Shown piece after piece: positions 3,929 to 7,470 of a stretch of DNA of 7,470 bases (the first letter of the stretch is position 1; every line of letters begins with the position of its first letter). The notes beneath the pieces were generated by a model that did no database searches, had not been told where the DNA came from, and saw only the letters and a program-made list of their open reading frames with translations. The position numbers and the translations under genes are program-made. Source of the stretch: Candidatus Omnitrophota bacterium (GTDB lineage Bacteria; Omnitrophota; Gorgyraeia; Zapsychrales; Fredricksoniimonadaceae); NCBI GenBank assembly GCA_023247575.1, contig JAHFGE010000072.1, positions 1 through 7,470 on the forward strand, read 5' to 3'.

Positions 3929-4969
3929 ATGAGTAAAATCCTTATCATCGGCAATTCTTTGGCCGTGGTGAAAGCCATCCAGGATATCCGTCGAGAAGAT
4001 GAACAGTCTGCGATCACCTTGTTTTGCACAGAAAGTCTTCTTCCTTATGATCGTTTATTACTGCCATCGTTGGTGGCTGGACAAATTAAGGAGAGTCAGA
4101 CTCATCCTTTAGCGGATGATTTTTTCGGCCAAAACAAAGTGGAAGTGATCGCCAATGAAAAACTGGTACGCATGAGCCTTAAACGTAAATATGTGACAAC
4201 CGAAAGTAAACTACAGATTGATTATGATCAATTAAAGATTGCTGATTTAGGTCGACTGATGCCTCCTGCCATTCAAGGACACCAGAAAAAAGGCGTTTTT
4301 GACTGTGCGCTTTTGTCTTCGGTCAAAGAGCTCATTCAATATTTACCATTTACAGATACAGTGTTTATCATGGTCGCTCATATCTACGGATTTAATATGG
4401 CCTGCGCTTTGCATGGGCTGGGCAAAGAAGTTGTGATGGTCTCCTCGGGTGCAGGACTTTTGCCGCAGGTGCTTGACGATGAAGCAAGTTCATTGCTCAA
4501 ACAGATTGTCGAGAGTAAAGGGATTCGGGTCATGACTGAAAACAGTATCGAAGAGATTTTGGGTGATAGCGAGGTTAAAGCTATCCGTTTTCAAAATGGC
4601 AAGGTCATGGGGGCCCAAATGGTGATTGCCGACTTTTTGCCTCTGGATTGGCGTCTTATTGACCAGGATAATGGCTATGAAAAAATCGAGGATGATTATT
4701 TTAAAACGGCACTGCCTTTAAGATCTTGCCATTTTGGTTTGCACGTATTAGAAGGTTTTTTGACGGGATTCACCAAATTGCCGGAAGGCGGCCGGGAATA
4801 TCTAAAATTTGACGGCCCCCAAAATATCTTTAAAAAAGTTTTTGCTCAAGGGGAAGTTTTAGTCGGTGCGGTGTTATTTAATGCCTCCTCTCATGAGGAG
4901 AGATTGTTAAAACTCATCAATGAGCATGTGCCGGTTGCCGGGCAAGAAGAAGCCCTCTTGGGAGGATAA
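3929..4969 (+). CDS. Degenerate FAD/NAD(P)-dependent oxidoreductase homologue (NirB/rubredoxin-reductase-like), probable pseudoenzyme
   Basis: A 346-residue protein with the layout of class-III pyridine nucleotide-disulphide family flavoproteins such as the NirB N-terminus. An N-terminal Rossmann strand KILIIGNS (3-10) is followed by LLPYDRLLLPSLVAG (37-51), the typical 'PYdR..Ls..l.g' element, and DYDQLKIADLG (98-108), where 'YDkLiiATG' is expected. A second nucleotide domain, VFIMVAHIYGFNMACAL (145-161), stands where 'vvIGGGliGlElA' is expected; it continues with VVMVSSGAGLLPQVLDDEAS. The C-terminus VLVGAVLF (310-317) matches the 'l.GavLiGd' segment of NirB-like proteins. The second and third Gly of the first GxGxxG, the GGG of the second, the acidic residue after the second strand and the late GD FAD motif are absent. 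I infer weak or no FAD/NADH binding and perhaps a structural or regulatory role. It starts 19 nt after folD. Confidence 0.7.
   Translation: MSKILIIGNSLAVVKAIQDIRREDEQSAITLFCTESLLPYDRLLLPSLVAGQIKESQTHPLADDFFGQNKVEVIANEKLVRMSLKRKYVTTESKLQIDYDQLKIADLGRLMPPAIQGHQKKGVFDCALLSSVKELIQYLPFTDTVFIMVAHIYGFNMACALHGLGKEVVMVSSGAGLLPQVLDDEASSLLKQIVESKGIRVMTENSIEEILGDSEVKAIRFQNGKVMGAQMVIADFLPLDWRLIDQDNGYEKIEDDYFKTALPLRSCHFGLHVLEGFLTGFTKLPEGGREYLKFDGPQNIFKKVFAQGEVLVGAVLFNASSHEERLLKLINEHVPVAGQEEALLGG
4961..4965 (+). promoter_or_regulatory. Strong ribosome binding site pointing to a CTG start at 4973
   Basis: GGAGG lies in the last codons of the preceding flavoprotein-like gene, seven bases before CTG 4973. No other ATG, GTG or TTG in the frame (TTG 5003, GTG 5012, ATG 5021) has a ribosome site. 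The extra residues gained by starting at CTG form a signal-peptide-like stretch. Confidence 0.55.
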
Positions 4970-4972
4970 AGT

Positions 4973-5500
4973 CTGAGAACAATAACCTTATTCTGTTTAT
5001 CTTTGTTTTGTGTGATCAATATGGGATGGTCTTGGCGTCAAAACCCTAAGGTTGATGATGACATGCAAAAGGGATATTTGGCTTGGGGCTTAGGCAATCT
5101 CACTGAGGCCATGAATGATTATGAAGACGCTTTGATGTTAAAACCAGATGAAACTGATGCTTTAAATTTTTTGGGCACAATTTATGAAGAAATGGGTTTA
5201 CCTGCCAAGGCCCAAGAGAAATATTTAACGGCTTTATCCATAGATAAAGAATTTTTGCCTGCTTATTTCAATTTAGGGATGTTGTATTGGAACCAAGGTG
5301 ATCCATCGAAAGCTGCTTATTATTTTCAAAAACGCGTGCAATACGGTGACCCCAGTGATTCTTGGACCATGCAAGCCCAGAGAGCCTTGCAAAAAATCCA
5401 ACCCAGTCAAACCGGTCCAACGACGGATAAGATAAGCGATTCTGAGGACCTTCAGAGAAGAATTCTTATAAAAAGAGTTTTAGACCGAATGGATCAATAG
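4973..5500 (+). CDS. TPR-repeat protein, probably exported
   Basis: From CTG 4973 the protein has 175 residues. The first 21 read as a short signal-like sequence: Arg2, then the hydrophobic run ITLFCLSLFCVI (4-15). No lipobox is clear, so the protein may be secreted or anchored. Three tetratricopeptide repeats follow: one around YLAWGLGNLTEAMNDYEDAL, one from ALNFLGTIYEEMGLPAKAQE, and one from AYFNLGMLYWNQGDPSKAAY, each with the Gly/Ala/Tyr spacing of the two-helix repeat. The tail (SQTGPTTDKISDSEDLQRR) is polar and ends in a charged helix. TPRs bind other proteins; no enzymatic motif is present, so the partner is unknown. It begins three bases after the flavoprotein-like gene and ends 11 nt before polA. 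The start codon is the uncertain part; TTG 5003 would cut the signal sequence in half. Confidence 0.72.
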   Translation: MRTITLFCLSLFCVINMGWSWRQNPKVDDDMQKGYLAWGLGNLTEAMNDYEDALMLKPDETDALNFLGTIYEEMGLPAKAQEKYLTALSIDKEFLPAYFNLGMLYWNQGDPSKAAYYFQKRVQYGDPSDSWTMQAQRALQKIQPSQTGPTTDKISDSEDLQRRILIKRVLDRMDQ

Positions 5501-5511
5501 AAACCTACCCC

Positions 5512-7470
5512 ATGTCTAATCCAAAAGTTTTTTTAATCGATGCGCATGGCCTATGTTACAGGGCTTTTTACGCCATCCGCGGGTTAGCCAATTCCAAAGG
5601 TCAACCTACCAATGCCATCTTTGGTGTCTGTAATATTATTAGAAAAATGATGCGGGATTTTCACCCCGTTTATATGGCGGCTTGCTTTGATGTGGGCAAG
5701 AAAACGCATCGACAAAAAAAATTTGCCGATTATAAAATCCAACGCCAGACCATGCCGGAGGGCCTGCAAAGTCAAATTCCCGTTATCCATGATATTCTTA
5801 AAGCCTATGGGATTCCTATTTTTCAAAAAGAGGGCTATGAGGCCGATGATGTTATCGGCACTTTAGTGAGCCTTTTAAGTTTCCAGAAAGTTGATGTAGT
5901 GGTCGCCAGCGATGATAAAGATTTAAGTCAACTGATGCAAGAGAATGTTTATTTATACAGCCCCCGTCAAGAGAGAATGTTAACGCCAGCCGATGTGCAA
6001 GAGAAATTCGGGGTTCCTTCCTCTCGCATGGTGGATTTAATTTCTTTGGCTGGTGATGCTTCCGATAATATCCCTGGGGTTGATGGCATAGGAGAGGTTT
6101 CTGCTGTCAAATTACTTAAAGAGTACGGGTCCTTGGAGAATATTTATAAACATTTAGATAGAATTAAACCGGGTGGTGTTCAAGAGAAATTAAACAAAGG
6201 CAAAGAACAGGCCAAATTATCTTATGAATTAGCTTTGGTTGATCGCCATGTTCCCATTGAAGCAAGTTTGGAAGATTTAAAATTACAATCGCCTGACCAG
6301 AAGCGTCTTTATCAGATTTTTACCGATCTGGAATTTCGTAAATTTGCTGAGGAATTGGCTGACGATGAAGCCAGCGTAGAGGGACAGTTGAATTCAACTG
6401 TCCCTATTAGTTCCATTCAAGTTAAAGAAGGCAAAGAAACAGTGACCGTGGTTTATGATCTGAAGAATTTTTGCAAAAACAGTCAGCGGCCTCCAGAGGG
6501 AGATGTATTTGATATCTTTTTAGCTCAATACCTTTTATCCGGCCTTCACCGTAGTGAGCCACAACCGCCGTCGAGGGAAAAAGATTTCCGCCAACGCTAT
6601 GAGGAATTAAAAAAGCAGATTCATGAGCAGCAATTGGATTTTCTTCTTTATGAAGTGGAAATCCCTTTAGCGCAGGTGCTTTATGAAATGGAAAAGCAGG
6701 GTGTCCAGTTAGACGTTCAAGTTTTAAAACGCTTATCCACTCTGTGCTTTAAGAAAGTTACTGAAATAGAGCAAAATATTTTTAAAATCGCCGGTATCGA
6801 ATTTAATGTCAATTCGCCCAAACAGTTAGGTGAGGTGTTTTTTGAACGCTTAAAATTGCCGGCAGTCAAAAAGACGAAAACAGGTTTTTCTACCGATGAA
6901 GAAGTATTAATCAAACTCACTGACAAACATCCATTGCCAGCCTTGGTTTTGGAATACCGGCAAATCATGAAATTAAAATCTACCTATATCGATGCCTTGC
7001 CGCAGATGGTCGACGCTCAAGGTCGTGTGCATGCGAGTTTCAATCAAACCGGGACTGAAACAGGGAGGTTAAGTTCCAATAACCCAAACTTGCAAAATAT
7101 TCCAGTGCGGGCTGAGTTTGGCCGCCAAATCCGCAAAGCGTTTGTACCTTATGGGAAAGGTCATGTTCTTTTATCTGCCGATTATTCACAAATCGAACTG
7201 CGTTTGTTGGCTCACTATTCCGGGGATGAAAATTTGATCAAAGCGTTTAAATCCGATGAGGATATCCATCGCTACACGGCCTCATTGATGTTTGAGGTGC
7301 CTGAAAAGAAGGTGGATGAAAGTATGCGTTATGCCGCTAAACGCATCAATTTTGGTATTGCCTATGGTATGAGTGCTTTTGGATTGGCCAAAGATCTCAA
7401 TGTATCTCAGCGTCAAGCCCAGGATTTTATCGATAAATATTTTTTACGATACCCAAAGGTGCGTGGACTT
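5512..7470 (+). CDS. polA: DNA polymerase I (3' end outside window), reduced 3'-5' exonuclease region
   Basis: The frame from ATG 5512 is open to the window end (653 codons; the last 200 or so are missing). The N-terminal 5'-3' nuclease domain has its metal ligands: Asp10 (LIDAHGLCYRAFYA), Asp60, EADD (110-113), DDKD (134-137) and GDASDN (181-186), with the helix-hairpin-helix region after it. The polymerase domain shows TGRLSS (Arg519), motif A DYSQIELR (from Asp557), and the O-helix RYAAKRINFGIAYG with Arg606, Lys610, Phe614 and Tyr618. Motif C is beyond the edge. Between LEFRKF (273-278) and IPLAQVLYEME (384-394) only about 105 residues remain, roughly half of the E. coli exonuclease region. 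No DxE of Exo I and no clear Exo II or III Asp are visible, so proofreading is probably lost, as in Taq and Bacillus-type enzymes. A palindrome (6380-6405) lies in this part. It starts 11 nt after the TPR gene, with no obvious ribosome site. Confidence 0.97.
   Translation, partial: MSNPKVFLIDAHGLCYRAFYAIRGLANSKGQPTNAIFGVCNIIRKMMRDFHPVYMAACFDVGKKTHRQKKFADYKIQRQTMPEGLQSQIPVIHDILKAYGIPIFQKEGYEADDVIGTLVSLLSFQKVDVVVASDDKDLSQLMQENVYLYSPRQERMLTPADVQEKFGVPSSRMVDLISLAGDASDNIPGVDGIGEVSAVKLLKEYGSLENIYKHLDRIKPGGVQEKLNKGKEQAKLSYELALVDRHVPIEASLEDLKLQSPDQKRLYQIFTDLEFRKFAEELADDEASVEGQLNSTVPISSIQVKEGKETVTVVYDLKNFCKNSQRPPEGDVFDIFLAQYLLSGLHRSEPQPPSREKDFRQRYEELKKQIHEQQLDFLLYEVEIPLAQVLYEMEKQGVQLDVQVLKRLSTLCFKKVTEIEQNIFKIAGIEFNVNSPKQLGEVFFERLKLPAVKKTKTGFSTDEEVLIKLTDKHPLPALVLEYRQIMKLKSTYIDALPQMVDAQGRVHASFNQTGTETGRLSSNNPNLQNIPVRAEFGRQIRKAFVPYGKGHVLLSADYSQIELRLLAHYSGDENLIKAFKSDEDIHRYTASLMFEVPEKKVDESMRYAAKRINFGIAYGMSAFGLAKDLNVSQRQAQDFIDKYFLRYPKVRGL
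6380..6405. repeat. 26-bp perfect palindrome inside polA
   Basis: Positions 6380-6405 are a perfect inverted repeat centred between 6392 and 6393, with left arm AGGGACAGTTGAA and right arm TTCAACTGTCCCT. It is read in the polA frame as EGQLNSTVP (290-298) within the shrunken exonuclease region. GGGACAG...CTGTCCC palindromes occur as dispersed elements, sometimes linked to REP-associated Y1 transposases (recalled). A perfect 26-bp palindrome is very unlikely by chance in coding DNA. Confidence 0.9.

Noticed and set aside
5003..5005. TTG 5003 as start of the TPR gene
   Set aside because: There is no ribosome site upstream, and it would begin inside the hydrophobic signal-like segment. CTG 4973 has GGAGG at the right distance.
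1..7470. CRISPR arrays, tRNA, rRNA, riboswitches
   Set aside because: No regularly spaced direct repeats, tRNA cloverleaf with CCA-type acceptor stem, rRNA segment or known riboswitch core was seen on reading both strands by eye. Repeats found are palindromes, not arrays.

Overview
The window (7470 bp) is a bacterial chromosome segment with every recognisable gene on the + strand. Two genes are cut by the window edges: the C-terminal end of a 2-oxoacid:ferredoxin oxidoreductase beta subunit at the left, and the first 653 codons of DNA polymerase I at the right. The thioredoxin reductase is of the plant/eukaryote-like type. A decayed fragment after it carries a GGIDLT / PVIINITPM..LREFLG signature that I associate from memory with C-terminal tails of large proteins in Candidatus Omnitrophica (OP3). 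That lineage is my best guess, but it is an inference from two weak cues. Ferredoxin-dependent 2-oxoacid metabolism and folate one-carbon genes fit an anaerobe.

Layout: (1) 1-404, korB-like 3' end. (2) 405-536, a compound palindromic repeat. (3) 537-1577, trxB with a palindromic element inserted in frame. (4) 1567-1811, a broken remnant crossed by another palindromic repeat. (5) 1869-2500, an A/T-rich HEPN-MNT toxin-antitoxin pair (nucleotidyltransferase plus HepT-like RNase) with its own extended -10 promoter. (6) 2585-7470, a tightly packed run of five genes: a cyclodeaminase/cyclohydrolase (fchA-like), folD, a degenerate NirB/rubredoxin-reductase-like FAD protein, an exported TPR protein that seems to start at CTG, and polA. 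Gaps in this run are 4-nt overlap, 19, 3 and 11 nt.

The most interesting reading concerns the folate pair. FolD keeps the catalytic Tyr and its NADP-binding motifs. The residues matching E. coli Lys54, Gln98 and Asp121 are Gln50, Asn94 and Glu117. The Lys is the residue associated with cyclohydrolase activity. A separate methenyl-THF cyclohydrolase-type protein overlaps folD by 4 nt, so the two steps of 5,10-methylene-THF to 10-formyl-THF are probably split between two proteins. The next gene keeps the outline of a two-dinucleotide-domain flavoprotein, but its glycine-rich motifs are eroded, so it looks like a pseudoenzyme.

The second theme is palindromes. At least five different small palindromic elements lie within 6 kb. 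One is inside the trxB reading frame, one is inside polA, and one forms the last codons and the stop of folD. The polA palindrome falls in a strongly shortened 3'-5' exonuclease region that has no visible catalytic acidic residues.
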